From NCBI GenBank assembly GCA_900768695.1, contig CAAGDY010000037.1, positions 1-14,238 on the forward strand: a stretch of DNA of 14,238 nt. Direction: 5' to 3'. This stretch comes from an uncultured Anaerovibrio sp. (GTDB taxonomy: Bacteria > Bacillota > Negativicutes > Selenomonadales > Selenomonadaceae). Below are positions 7,298-13,819 of this stretch, piece by piece. The notes under the pieces were generated by a model. That model was given only the letters and a program-made list of their open reading frames with translations, was not told the origin of the DNA and searched no databases. A program made the position numbers and the translations under genes. Numbering within the stretch: position 1 is the first letter of the stretch; each line of letters begins with the position of its first letter.

Positions 7298-8512
7298 TTA
7301 ATAGGATATTTTATCCAAAATCCCTGTCAGATGCGCCAGGGTCACGCCATAGTTGGTCATAGGCACATGGCTCTCCCTTGCCTTTTGAATGCGTGCCATG
7401 ACAAACTGGCGGTTGAACATGCAGCCACCGCACTGGATAACCAGGTCGTAGCCGGACAAATCATCAGGAAAATCCGTACCGCTGACCATATCAATCTGCA
7501 TGCCCTCCCCAAAGCGCTTTCTCAGCATGCGAGGAATTTTTTCCCGCCCTATGTCCTCCTTCAGAGGAGCATGGGTACAGCACTCAGCTATGAGTACCCT
7601 GGAATTTTCCGTCAGGCTGTCTATATGCCTTGCTCCCTCTATATAATACTCAAGGTCGCCCTTGTAGGCGGCAAACAACACAGAAAAGGAGGTCAGCCTG
7701 CTCCCTGCCGGCTTATGCTCATACACATGCTTGAAAACCTGGGAATCCGTAATAATCAGCTGAGGCGGCTCGCTGAGGCGGGACAGGGCCAGCTCCAGCT
7801 TTTCCGCTGTGGTGCTGACTACAGTGCATTTTCTGTCCAGCAGCTCCCTGATGGTCTGAACCTGGGGCAGTATCAGGCGACGCTTAGGTGCCTGAATATC
7901 CTGGGGCATCACCAGCAGCACCACATCGTCCTCATTCACCAGACTGCCGGTTATGAACTCCGCGTCGTAATCCTCCGGCATCAGCCTGGAAAGAGCCATG
8001 CGCAGGCCCTCCTTGTCCTTTGTCCGGCTGCAGTCCATCATGACCAGCTCAATCTTGCTGTCCTTCAACTTACCGTCCAGCTGTTCCTTGATACCATCAG
8101 CTGTGCCTGCTTTATCGCCAAAGACGTTGATGCAGCACAGCACAGGAATATCCTTCCGGCGAAAATCCTCTAAAAGCTCCAGCTCTGCGCCAAAATCATC
8201 CCTGCCATCTGCCGGGAAAACCACAATGGCAATGTCTGCCTTGTCCATGGCCAGCTTTGTCTTTTCCAGCCGCTTAGCTCCCAGAGCCGTAGTATCCTCC
8301 AGCCCGGCGGTGTCCATCAGCACGCATGGCCCCAGAGGATTGATTTCCATTGCCTTGTAGACAATATCCGTAGTTGTACCGGCCACATCGGATACTATAG
8401 AGGTACTCTGACCTGTCAGAATGTTTACCAGCGTGGACTTGCCGCTGTTGGTTCTGCCAAAAATACCGATGTGCAGCCTGTTTGCATTGGGTGTTGTATT
8501 TAACTCTGCCAT
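7298..8512 (-). CDS. hydF: [FeFe]-hydrogenase maturation GTPase HydF
   Basis: Scaffold GTPase (404 aa) on which the 2Fe subsite is assembled and from which it is handed to apo-HydA. The N-terminal G domain has the P-loop GRTNSGKS (19-26), switch GTTTD (45-49) and DTAGL (67-71). The usual NKxD base-recognition motif is not clear; the equivalent place reads CINVFGDK. The C-terminal cluster domain supplies Cys312 (in CTH), Cys361 and Cys364 (QCGGC), matching the family pattern CxH...HCxxC except that the histidine before the CxxC is Gln360. It begins 2 bases after the hydG stop, so translation is probably coupled; no strong Shine-Dalgarno is seen. Length is normal for the family. Having hydE, hydG and hydF together means the island can mature its own hydrogenase. 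Confidence 0.95.
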   Translation of the reverse strand: MAELNTTPNANRLHIGIFGRTNSGKSTLVNILTGQSTSIVSDVAGTTTDIVYKAMEINPLGPCVLMDTAGLEDTTALGAKRLEKTKLAMDKADIAIVVFPADGRDDFGAELELLEDFRRKDIPVLCCINVFGDKAGTADGIKEQLDGKLKDSKIELVMMDCSRTKDKEGLRMALSRLMPEDYDAEFITGSLVNEDDVVLLVMPQDIQAPKRRLILPQVQTIRELLDRKCTVVSTTAEKLELALSRLSEPPQLIITDSQVFKHVYEHKPAGSRLTSFSVLFAAYKGDLEYYIEGARHIDSLTENSRVLIAECCTHAPLKEDIGREKIPRMLRKRFGEGMQIDMVSGTDFPDDLSGYDLVIQCGGCMFNRQFVMARIQKARESHVPMTNYGVTLAHLTGILDKISY

Positions 8513-8514
8513 AA

Positions 8515-9933
8515 TTAAAACCTGAAATCCCTCTTACCCTTGCTAATATCGGCAATATGCTCTGCGGCAATCCTCCTGACCTTTTCGTTAGGAATTTTCT
8601 TCAATTCCTCGGCAATCATGGCCATGCCCTTTTCTTTTGTTTCCTGGCTGGCATAATCCTCCAGATACTCCTTCAGGGTCATCAGCGCATTTGGATGGCA
8701 ACAGTTCAAAATCTGCTTGCTCTTGCAGAGGGACATGAACCTGTCGCCGGTGCGCCCCTCACGATAGCAGGCGGTGCAGAAGCTTGGCACGTACCCCAGA
8801 TTGATGAGCCAGCTGATGACCTGATCCAATGTACGCTGATCGCTGACATCGAACTGGGCGGAATTATCCTCCTCCGGCTCTTCCTCGGCATAGCCACCTA
8901 CGCTGGTGCGGGAAGCGCCGCTAATCTGGGAAATGCCCAGCTCCAGGGCCTTTTCACGGACAGCCTTTCCTTCACGAGTGGAGATAATCATGCCTGTATA
9001 CGGCACAGCCACCCTGATGAGGGCAATAATCTTCTCAAAGATTTCATCGCTGATGCCGTTGTCAAAGGCCTCCGGGTCAATGTCATCAGCCTTCTTGACA
9101 CGAGGTACGCTGATGGTATGAGGGCCTACGCCGTGAACTGCCTCCAGATGCTCCGCATGCATCAAAAGTCCGGCAAACTCATAGCGGTACATATCCAGGC
9201 CAAAAAGCACTCCCAGCCCCACATCGTCTATGCCACCTGCCTGTGCCCTGTCCATAGCCTCCGTATGGTAGGCATAATCATGTTTTGGCCCGGTCGGGTG
9301 GAGCTTTTCATAGGCCTCTTTATTGTATGTTTCCTGAAACAATATATAGGTGCCGATACCTGCATCGTGAAGCTTCTTGTAGTTTTCCACCGTAGTAGCG
9401 GCAATATTGACATTTACCCGGCGGATGGCACCGTTCTTGTGCTTGATGTTGTAGATGGTGTTGATGGACTCCAGCACATACTCAATCGGGTTGTTGACAG
9501 GATCCTCACCCAGCTCCAGGGCCAGACGCTTGTGACCCATATCCTGCAGGGCGATTACCTCCTTGCGGATTTCATCCTGGGTCAGCTTCTTGCGGCTGAT
9601 ATGCTTGTTCTTTAGATGATAAGGGCAATACAGGCAGCCGTTGATACAGTAATTGGAAAGATACAGCGGTGCAAAGAGAACGATGCGGTTGCCGTAGTAA
9701 TCCTCCTTTATCTGCCTTGCCAGGTCGTAAATCTCCTGCAACTTCTCCTCGTTGTCGCAGGCCAGCAGCACGGAGGCCTCGCGATGAGTAAGCCCCTTGC
9801 CCAGCTTGGCCTTGGCAATAATCTGGTCAACTACCTCCATGTTGTCCTTGTTTTCGTCGGCGTATTGCAGAGTTGCCTTTATCTCCTCATGGGAGATAAA
9901 CTCCTCTGCCTTCATTGATTTCATATCATACAT
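8515..9933 (-). CDS. hydG: [FeFe]-hydrogenase maturase HydG (radical-SAM tyrosine lyase)
   Basis: Radical-SAM enzyme (472 aa) that splits tyrosine to p-cresol and dehydroglycine, supplying the CO and CN- ligands of the H-cluster as an Fe(CO)2(CN) synthon. The SAM-cluster motif is CINGCLYC with Cys96, Cys100 and Cys103. The HydG-specific C-terminal cluster motif CX2CX22C is present as Cys386, Cys389 and Cys412, in the context CTACYREGRTGDRFM...CHPNAL. This motif separates HydG from its relative ThiH. ATG at 9933 has AGGTG, which overlaps the hydE stop; the gap to hydE is 7 bases. Met4 and Met7 are possible alternative starts but lack better ribosome-binding sites. It sits between hydE and hydF, consistent with one maturase operon. 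Confidence 0.96.
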   Translation of the reverse strand: MYDMKSMKAEEFISHEEIKATLQYADENKDNMEVVDQIIAKAKLGKGLTHREASVLLACDNEEKLQEIYDLARQIKEDYYGNRIVLFAPLYLSNYCINGCLYCPYHLKNKHISRKKLTQDEIRKEVIALQDMGHKRLALELGEDPVNNPIEYVLESINTIYNIKHKNGAIRRVNVNIAATTVENYKKLHDAGIGTYILFQETYNKEAYEKLHPTGPKHDYAYHTEAMDRAQAGGIDDVGLGVLFGLDMYRYEFAGLLMHAEHLEAVHGVGPHTISVPRVKKADDIDPEAFDNGISDEIFEKIIALIRVAVPYTGMIISTREGKAVREKALELGISQISGASRTSVGGYAEEEPEEDNSAQFDVSDQRTLDQVISWLINLGYVPSFCTACYREGRTGDRFMSLCKSKQILNCCHPNALMTLKEYLEDYASQETKEKGMAMIAEELKKIPNEKVRRIAAEHIADISKGKRDFRF

Positions 9934-9940
9934 TTTTCAT

Positions 9941-10996
9941 TCACCTATTTCGATAATCTCCCCGGTCACAAACAATCTCATAACCGGCATTTTTTACACG
10001 ATTTTTCAAGCATACAATACACTCTGCCGCCTCTTCCCCTGTGCAGATTTTGGCATCATACAGGGCATACTTCTTGCGTACTGCCTTTGGTGAAAGATTT
10101 GGCATAACCACATTGGCCCCCGCCTTAAGCCCCTTCTCCCGGCCAATGGGATCAATGGTCCCAAGAGCCGTGGTGGCAGGTAGCAGAACCTGCGGCAGCA
10201 ACAGCCGGATAACAGAAAGCAGGGTAAGGGTCAGGGCAGCTGTTCCACCCGGCTCACCGCCAAAGGGCGTATCATGCTGCGGTATAAAAGGCCCGATGCC
10301 CACCATGTGAGGCTCCAGCTCCCGCAAAAACTGCAAATCCTCATACAATGTATCCACAGTCTGTCCCGGAGAGCCTGTCATAAAGCCTGCCCCTACCTGA
10401 TAGCCTATTTTCTTCAGCGTATGCAGGCATTCCTTGCGGTGGCGCAGGGACATTTCTGACGGGTGCAGCTTTCTGTAATGGGCTTCATCGGCAGTTTCAT
10501 GGCGAAGCAGATATCTGTCAGCACCAGCCTCAAAATACCGCCTGTAGCTGGCCTCCTCCCTTTCCCCTATAGAAAGGGTCAGGGCGCAGTCAGGATACCT
10601 TTCCTTGATGCTGCTGATAATCCGGCACATTCTTTCATCTGTAAAATACTCATCCTCGCCTCCCTGAAGCACAAAGGTCCGAAATCCCAGCCGGTATCCC
10701 TCGCGGCAGCAGTCCAGTATCTCCTCGGCTGTCAGGCGGTATCTGGAAGCCTGCCCGTTACCACGCCGTATGCCGCAATAGTAGCAGTTGTTCTTGCAGA
10801 AATTGGTAAACTCGATAAGTCCGCGAATAAAAACATCCTGCCCGTAAACGGACTTCCTTACGGCTACGGCCCGCTGGCGGAGGTAGTCACCTTCATTTCC
10901 ATCCAGCAGATACCGAAGCTCATCCCTTGTTATATTTCTTTTTGCTTCAATATCGTCAACAACAGAAATACTACCATCTCCTAAAATAGCTATCAT
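9941..10996 (-). CDS. hydE: [FeFe]-hydrogenase maturase HydE (radical SAM)
   Basis: Radical-SAM maturase (351 aa) that processes the HydG-derived iron synthon on the way to the azadithiolate-bridged 2Fe subsite. The canonical motif is FCKNNCYYCG with Cys67, Cys71 and Cys74. The second, accessory cluster motif known from Thermotoga HydE, CX7CX2C, is also present as Cys318, Cys326 and Cys329. Further family landmarks are VLQGGED (109-115), RHETAD (165-170), GFMTGSPGQT (204-213) and GPFIPQHDTPF (235-245). It is the first gene of the minus-strand hyd operon, divergent from tatA. The ATG at 10996 has no clear Shine-Dalgarno, and the predicted transcription start is only about 10 bases upstream, so initiation may be near-leaderless. 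No better start is seen downstream. Confidence 0.95.
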   Translation of the reverse strand: MIAILGDGSISVVDDIEAKRNITRDELRYLLDGNEGDYLRQRAVAVRKSVYGQDVFIRGLIEFTNFCKNNCYYCGIRRGNGQASRYRLTAEEILDCCREGYRLGFRTFVLQGGEDEYFTDERMCRIISSIKERYPDCALTLSIGEREEASYRRYFEAGADRYLLRHETADEAHYRKLHPSEMSLRHRKECLHTLKKIGYQVGAGFMTGSPGQTVDTLYEDLQFLRELEPHMVGIGPFIPQHDTPFGGEPGGTAALTLTLLSVIRLLLPQVLLPATTALGTIDPIGREKGLKAGANVVMPNLSPKAVRKKYALYDAKICTGEEAAECIVCLKNRVKNAGYEIVCDRGDYRNR

Positions 10997-11012
10997 TTAT
11001 GCTCACAACTTT

Positions 11013-11041
11013 ATCATATTACTTTTGGTAATCTAAAGCAA
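11013..11041 (-). promoter_or_regulatory. Promoter for the hydEGF operon
   Basis: On the minus strand, TTGCTT (11041-11036) and TATGAT (11018-11013; 5 of 6 consensus) are 17 bases apart. Transcription would begin near 11006, only about 10 bases before the hydE ATG. Both a perfect 14-bp dyad and a second inverted repeat overlap these elements, suggesting the promoter is controlled by a DNA-binding regulator. Confidence 0.55.
11019..11033. repeat. Inverted repeat in the spacer of the hydE promoter (candidate operator)
   Basis: ATTAC TTTTG GTAAT: two perfect 5-bp arms around a 5-base centre, lying wholly between the predicted -35 and -10 of hydE. The position suits a repressor or a MerR-type activator site. 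The arms are short, so chance is a real alternative in AT-rich DNA. Confidence 0.4.
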
Positions 11042-11050
11042 TACATTGCT
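11037..11050. repeat. Perfect dyad overlapping the hydE -35 (candidate operator)
   Basis: AGCAAT AC ATTGCT is an exact 14-bp dyad with 6-bp arms. It covers most of the predicted -35 box (11036-11041) and extends upstream of it, between hydE and tatA. It does not match the Rex, FNR or CRP consensus I know. A regulator bound here could affect hydE and perhaps tatA. Confidence 0.45.
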
Positions 11051-11144
11051 CAAAAAATCGACGAAAAACCCCTTCCTGCATATTTTCTTACTAAAGTATC
11101 ATGAAAATAATCTGAAATTACATCTTTTTTTCATAATTGGTCTG

Positions 11145-11150
11145 TATAAT
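11145..11150 (+). promoter_or_regulatory. -10 element of the tatA-tatC promoter
   Basis: A perfect TATAAT on the plus strand, in AT-rich DNA about 34 bases before the tatA ATG. No good -35 hexamer is found at 16-18 bases upstream (only ATCTTT/TCTTTT-like sequence), so the promoter may be weak or activator-dependent. The 187-bp divergent region 10997-11183 holds this, the hydE promoter and two dyads. Confidence 0.5.
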
Positions 11151-11183
11151 TAAGAGAATTTTATTTTTAGAGGAGGAGATTTT

Positions 11184-11378
11184 ATGTTCAGTGGCATTGG
11201 TGTTACGGAACTTGTTTTGATATTGGTTATTGCCCTGGTGGTATTCGGGCCGGGCAAGCTGCCTGATGTGGGCAGGGCTCTGGGAAAGAGCATTCGGGAG
11301 TTCAAAAATGCCGAAAAAAATATTATTGAGGATGTTACTGTAGACGAGGAAAAGAAGTCTACCAGTACCAAGGCATAA
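11184..11378 (+). CDS. tatA: Twin-arginine translocase subunit TatA
   Basis: Pore-forming component (64 aa) of the Tat system, which moves folded proteins across the cytoplasmic membrane. It has a short N-terminal transmembrane helix (about 7-21, VTELVLILVIALVVF), the conserved hinge FGPGKLPDVG (21-30), an amphipathic helix (about 28-47) and a charged tail. The ATG has a very strong GAGGAGGAG site. It is divergent from hydE and 4 bases upstream of tatC. No separate tatB is present; in TatAC-type systems TatA does both jobs. The location beside a hydrogenase with a Tat signal suggests HydA is the main client. Confidence 0.95.
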   Translation: MFSGIGVTELVLILVIALVVFGPGKLPDVGRALGKSIREFKNAEKNIIEDVTVDEEKKSTSTKA

Positions 11379-11382
11379 GGAT

Positions 11383-12138
11383 ATGGCAAATACTTCAGAA
11401 GCCCCGGACACGCTGCCTGTACAGGAGGAGGCCGTGTCGCAGGAAAATGCAGCCAATATGTCCATTCTGGAGCATCTGACGGAGCTGCGTCGGCGGATTT
11501 TGTACAGCTTGCTGGCGGTGGCTGTATGCTCTGCCATATCTTATGGCTTTTTGGACAGGATTATGGCTTTTCTGATGGAACCGGCCGGAAAGCTCTACTA
11601 TATGCAGCCGGCAGAGGCCTTTTTTGTCTATGCCAAGGTGATAGTGTTTTCCGGCTTTATGCTTTCCCTGCCGGTCATTTTTTATCAGGCATGGACATTC
11701 CTGCTCCCTGCCCTGACCATGAGGGAAAGGCTGATGCTGTCCGTACTGGTGCCAGTTTCCGTGCTGCTTTTCGTGGCGGGCATCCTGTTTTCCTTCAAGC
11801 TGGTTCTGCCACTGGCCATGAAATTTTTTCTGGGCATGGGCAACGCAGACTTTCAGCCGTTTTTGTCAGCCGGCAGCTATTTTGACTTCATCCTGACCTT
11901 TGTGATTCCCTTCGGACTGCTCTTTGAGATGCCACTGATTATGCTGGTGCTGGCGTGGCTGGGGATAATAACCTCGGATATGCTGGCGGCAAAGTTCCGC
12001 ATTGTGATTATGGTGTGCTTTGTCCTGGGGGCATTGTTTACGCCGCCGGATGTTATCAGCCAGTGCATGCTGGCCATCCCTATGGTTTTGCTTTACGGCG
12101 TCGGCTATCTAGCCATCAAATACATACTGCACAAATAA
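11383..12138 (+). CDS. tatC: Twin-arginine translocase subunit TatC
   Basis: Receptor for twin-arginine signal peptides, 251 aa with six expected transmembrane helices. After a 26-residue acidic N-terminal extension come the signal-peptide-binding motif SILEHLTELRRRI (27-39) and QPAEAFFVYAKV in the first periplasmic loop, with the conserved glutamate. Further landmarks are FGLLFEMPL and LFTPPDVISQ near the C-terminus. The ATG lies 4 bases after the tatA stop; AAGG overlaps the end of tatA. A second possible start, the Met at residue 26 (MSILEHL), would give a more usual family length, but no strong ribosome-binding site precedes it. A strong terminator follows at once, so tatAC is a two-gene unit. 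Confidence 0.95.
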   Translation: MANTSEAPDTLPVQEEAVSQENAANMSILEHLTELRRRILYSLLAVAVCSAISYGFLDRIMAFLMEPAGKLYYMQPAEAFFVYAKVIVFSGFMLSLPVIFYQAWTFLLPALTMRERLMLSVLVPVSVLLFVAGILFSFKLVLPLAMKFFLGMGNADFQPFLSAGSYFDFILTFVIPFGLLFEMPLIMLVLAWLGIITSDMLAAKFRIVIMVCFVLGALFTPPDVISQCMLAIPMVLLYGVGYLAIKYILHK

Positions 12139-12180
12139 AAAACTGTTTCAAGCTTTCTATGGGCTTGAAACAGTTTTTTT
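12137..12180. terminator. Bidirectional rho-independent terminator between tatC and dnaJ
   Basis: A perfect stem AAAAAACTGTTTCAAGC / GCTTGAAACAGTTTTTT (12137-12153 and 12163-12179) around a 9-base loop, with a T-run on either strand. It overlaps the tatC stop, ends tatAC on the plus strand, and can stop dnaJ read-through on the minus strand. No other intrinsic terminator is seen after dnaJ. Confidence 0.92.
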
Positions 12181-12283
12181 ACGGCAAGGCTTACCTCCCC
12201 GCCCCTCTTTTCAGGCTTGCTCGTAAAGTTGTATGTATCACTATGGTCACCTGCTATGAATGGTAGTTTATTGTTCTGTTGTA

Positions 12284-12468
12284 TCTGTTCAGACAAAGAA
12301 AGGACAGGTGCGGTATGTACCCAAAGAAAACCTTTGTTGTGCCTCGTTACTTCATTCATCAGAGCCGCAGGCGATAGATGAATGTTAGTAACGCGAAGCA
12401 CAATGAGGAGCGCGAGCGTGTTTTCGATGGGTACTACCGCAACCTGTCCCTTTTTATGTCTGAACAGA
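12284..12468. repeat. 185-bp long-hairpin element (MITE-like or structured RNA)
   Basis: The ends TCTGTTCAGAC (12284-12294) and GTCTGAACAGA (12458-12468) are exact reverse complements. Pairing continues inward: GGACAGGTGCGGTA with TACCGCAACCTGTCC, GTACCCA with TGGGTAC, AAAAC with GTTTT, then TTGTGC with GCACAA, GTTAC with GTAAC and ATTCATC with GATGAAT. The whole element folds into one long, bulged hairpin on either strand, with one large asymmetric bulge (about 12405-12418, GAGGAGCGCGAGCG). It carries no convincing gene. A non-autonomous mobile element (MITE or REPIN type) is the best guess; a stable small RNA is the alternative. It lies in the otherwise featureless tatC-dnaJ gap (12181-12543). 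I find nothing supportable in the flanks, and no target-site duplication is obvious. Confidence 0.6.
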
Positions 12469-12543
12469 GTCCACAAACTAACAAATTAATCAGTTCATAT
12501 TGTCACCAAAGTATCGTACAACCACTACGACAAACTGAAATTT

Positions 12544-13710
12544 TTATTCTCCTTTGAAGGCTTTTTTCACCTTGCTGAAAAAGCTCTCCTGCTCAGGGTT
12601 GACCTTGCCGCCGCTAAGCTCGGCAAATTCCTTTAAAAGCTCCTTCTGCCTGGAGGACAGCTTCTGCGGCGTAAGCACCTTGATGCGCACATGCTGGTCG
12701 CCGTTGCCGCTGCGGCGCAGCATAGGAATTCCCTTGCCGCGAAGGCGCATAACTGTACCGGACTGGGTACCGGCGGCCACCTTCATCTCCACCTTGCCAT
12801 GAATTGTAGGCACCTCGATGGTATCACCCAGGGCGGCCTGTACAAAGGTAATCGGCACCTCGCACAGAACATCATAGCCCTCACGAGTAAACAGCTCATG
12901 CTGCTTGATATAAACATATACATAAAGATCACCGCTAGGGCCGCCCCGCTTGCCTGCCTGGCCGCCGCCGGAAACGCGGATGCGCTGACCCTCGTCAATA
13001 CCGGCAGGAATCTTCACCTTGATGGTCTTGTTGACCTTTTTCTGGCCACGGCCGCCGCACTCCTTGCACGGCGTCTTGATAATCTTGCCTGAGCCGCCGC
13101 AGCGCTCACAGACATGGGAATTCACCATGCGGCCAAACGGCGTGTTGGCATAGGACTGCACCTGTCCGGTACCATGACAGTTGGAGCATTCCTCCGGCGA
13201 TGTCCCCTTGGCCGCTCCTGTACCGCCACAGGCAGTACAATTCTCCATCCTAGGCACCTTCAGCTCCTTTTCCACGCCAAAGGCCGCCTCCTCAAAGGTC
13301 AGCTCAATGTCTATGCGCAAATCGGCCCCCTGCTCAGGTCCGTTTCTGCGGGCCTGGCTGCGGCCACCGCCAAAGAACGTATCGAAGATATCGCCAAAGT
13401 CACCGAAACCGCCGCTGAAGCCGCCCCCGCCAAAACCGCCGAAGCCGCCGCCAAAGCCACCTGCTCCACCGCCGCCAGCAGTGAAGGCATCATGGCCGAA
13501 CTGATCATACTGGGCCTTTTTCTGAGGATCCTTCAGCACATCGTAGGCCTCGTTAATCTCCTTCATGTGTGCCTCAGCCTCTTCCTTATTGTTCAGATTG
13601 CGATCCGGGTGATATTTGATGGCCATCTTGCGATAGGCCTTTTTGATTTCATCATCAGAGGCTCCCTTTTTTAAGCCAAGGACCTCATAATAATCACGCT
13701 TTTCGCTCAT
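12544..13710 (-). CDS. dnaJ: Chaperone protein DnaJ (Hsp40)
   Basis: Co-chaperone (388 aa) that stimulates DnaK ATPase and delivers unfolded clients in the cytoplasm. It has an N-terminal J domain (about 4-70) with the HPD tripeptide at 34-36, a long glycine/phenylalanine region (about 78-116) and a zinc-binding domain with four CxxCxGxG-type repeats: Cys158/161, Cys175/178, Cys201/204 and Cys215/218. The C-terminal substrate-binding and dimerisation domains follow. The second repeat reads CSNCHGTG, where Pro is more usual after the first Cys. The start has GGTGAG a few bases before it. It follows dnaK in the same orientation with a 109-bp gap. Expression is probably tied to the hrcA-grpE-dnaK heat-shock operon; the promoter is outside this window. 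The next gene on this strand is hydE, not the usual prmA. Confidence 0.97.
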   Translation of the reverse strand: MSEKRDYYEVLGLKKGASDDEIKKAYRKMAIKYHPDRNLNNKEEAEAHMKEINEAYDVLKDPQKKAQYDQFGHDAFTAGGGGAGGFGGGFGGFGGGGFSGGFGDFGDIFDTFFGGGRSQARRNGPEQGADLRIDIELTFEEAAFGVEKELKVPRMENCTACGGTGAAKGTSPEECSNCHGTGQVQSYANTPFGRMVNSHVCERCGGSGKIIKTPCKECGGRGQKKVNKTIKVKIPAGIDEGQRIRVSGGGQAGKRGGPSGDLYVYVYIKQHELFTREGYDVLCEVPITFVQAALGDTIEVPTIHGKVEMKVAAGTQSGTVMRLRGKGIPMLRRSGNGDQHVRIKVLTPQKLSSRQKELLKEFAELSGGKVNPEQESFFSKVKKAFKGE

Positions 13711-13819
13711 TTATCTCACCTTTACCTGTTTCACTATCACACGAAAATATGAGCTGCCACCTTGGTGCAGTGACTTGATAGACCACACGCGGGCAGCAGC
13801 CCATACAAACTTCAGCTAA
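13711..13819 (-). other. dnaK-dnaJ spacer with small hairpins
   Basis: On the minus strand, GGGCTGCTGCCC (13802-13791) and CTGCACCAAGGTGGCAG (13770-13754) can each form a short GC-rich hairpin. Neither is followed by a T-run, so neither looks like an intrinsic terminator. Such stems between dnaK and dnaJ could stabilise or process the mRNA. No gene and no clear promoter is seen. Confidence 0.3.

Noticed and set aside
7304..7316. GGATA-TTT-TATCC hairpin at the end of hydF as a terminator
   Set aside because: Stem is only 5 bp and AT-rich with no T-run after it; it lies in hydF codons.
8557..9615. Plus-strand open frame of 352 codons over hydG
   Set aside because: Antisense shadow of hydG; composition is low-quality and matches no family I know.
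12284..12468. 6S RNA
   Set aside because: Length fits, but the structure is a nearly continuous hairpin without the open central bubble typical of 6S, and no promoter is evident.
12105..12476. Minus-strand open frame of 123 codons across the palindromic element and the terminator
   Set aside because: It runs through a terminator stem and the long inverted repeat, and shows no domain; the DNA structure explains the stretch better.
13311..13508. Repeat-rich stretch in dnaJ as a tandem repeat or CRISPR-like array
   Set aside because: It encodes the normal Gly/Phe-rich region of DnaJ; no regular repeat-spacer pattern. No CRISPR array or tRNA was seen anywhere in the window.
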